From the NCBI GenBank assembly GCA_963799455.1, contig CAWCXF010000006.1:124001-188000 (forward strand): DNA of 64,000 nucleotides. The letters are read 5' to 3'. The notes below the pieces were generated by a model. That model was not told the origin of the DNA. It did not search any database and saw only the letters and a list, made by a program, of their open reading frames with translations. The position numbers were made by a program, and so were the translations under genes. The number at the start of each line of letters is the position of its first letter. The first letter of the stretch is position 1. Below, in pieces: positions 63,571-64,000 of the stretch. The stretch is from CAWCXF01 sp963799455. Its GTDB lineage: Bacteria > Pseudomonadota > Alphaproteobacteria > Rhodobacterales > Rhodobacteraceae.

Positions 63571-64000
63571 CGGTCGCCAGCCCGCCGACGAGGGCCTGAT
63601 CGATCCGCTCGGCCGGGGGCCGCGCGCACCCGCCCCCTCCGCCCCCTCGCGCCGGGGCACGGCCCCCCGTGCCCGTCCCGTGCCCGTGCCCGTGCCAGGG
63701 GATGACCGTCATGAGGGCGTCGACCCCCCCAGAGTCCCCGACGGGATCCCGGTCACGATGTAAGCGCCGCCTGAGCTCCGCCGGAGCGGGGCTTGCGAGG
63801 GCGCACCGTCATTCTCGCAGGGCACTCGCCTGGCTCTCCTGCGCGTCAAGCCCATGTTCCGCCGACGGTCGACGACCCTCGCGCGCGGTGGAGGGCGTCC
63901 GGCGAGCGCGCCACGCGCGGATCGCTCCATGCGAAGTGCGCGCGGACCGACCGGTTCGCCTGGCTGCGGGAGCGCATGACGTTGCCGCCGGGGTCGCACG
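63571..64000. other. Right edge, no gene called
   Basis: No gene called. At 63763 the sequence gtaagcgccgcctgag resembles an IS66-type left end, so another element may begin here. A plus-strand frame at the edge reads HAKCARTDRFAWLRERMTLP, plausible protein but unrecognised and cut by the window. Confidence 0.35.

Overview
The window is a very GC-rich alphaproteobacterial chromosome segment, most like Rhodobacterales. The signs are a DUF2927 lipoprotein, a single-cysteine DksA, and familiar gene orders: dgt-argS-SPOR; rpmF-plsX-fabH-ihfA-merR; cysS-cimA-phytoene synthase; zwf-pgl-pgi; ppx-rlmE. There are three tRNA genes (Pro-GGG, Gly-CCC, Ser-CGA), all on the minus strand. No rRNA, CRISPR array or prophage was seen.

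Layout. 1-3.9 kb: minus-strand operon of a MoxR-type ATPase, GNAT, DUF2927 lipoprotein, a 54-residue membrane peptide and a CoxE-type VWA protein that runs off the left edge. 4-8.9 kb: dksA, an FAD monooxygenase, exonuclease III, a repeat-filled gap, a diguanylate cyclase and erpA. 9-14.7 kb: dgt, argS, a SPOR protein, dCTP deaminase, tRNA-Pro. 14.8-20.7 kb: an unusually long MerR-type regulator, ihfA, fabH, plsX, rpmF and DUF177. 20.8-27.7 kb: bamE, msrB, olsB, an ABC-F ATPase, an SDR, a secreted EF-hand protein and an aminotransferase. 27.8-33.6 kb: cysS (mosaic), cimA, phytoene/squalene synthase, MFS transporter. 33.6-38.8 kb: cobalamin genes cobB, cobA, cbiD, cobK, separated by repeat-filled gaps. 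38.8-45 kb: 3-methyladenine glycosylase, carboxylesterase, HNH nuclease, then zwf-pgl-pgi, the entry to the Entner-Doudoroff and pentose-phosphate pathways. 45-51 kb: a broken thioesterase, then a corrinoid/folate one-carbon set (ASKHA reactivase, methyl-H4folate methyltransferase, MetF-like reductase, virulence-factor-domain protein) with a VPLPA-CTERM protein inside it. 51.2-55.3 kb: ppx, rlmE, tRNA-Ser, DUF2059. 55.3-64 kb: an insertion-sequence graveyard: IS3 scraps, an IS66 with intact ends and target duplication, an IS30 transposase gene split by an IS21 element, and IS110 remains.

The most notable observations are these. (1) Five conserved genes (ihfA, DUF177, cbiD, ASKHA, rlmE) each carry one +1 frameshift, and all five lie at a GATC whose inferred original context is RGATCT. 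(2) About 0.5 kb of cysS, just after the KMSKS motif, is far less GC-rich than everything around it and carries an atypical insertion. (3) Short tandem duplications of 12-23 bp recur in genes, gene ends and gaps, and one has helped destroy a gene. (4) An IS21-in-IS30 nesting can be rejoined exactly through a 4-bp target duplication.
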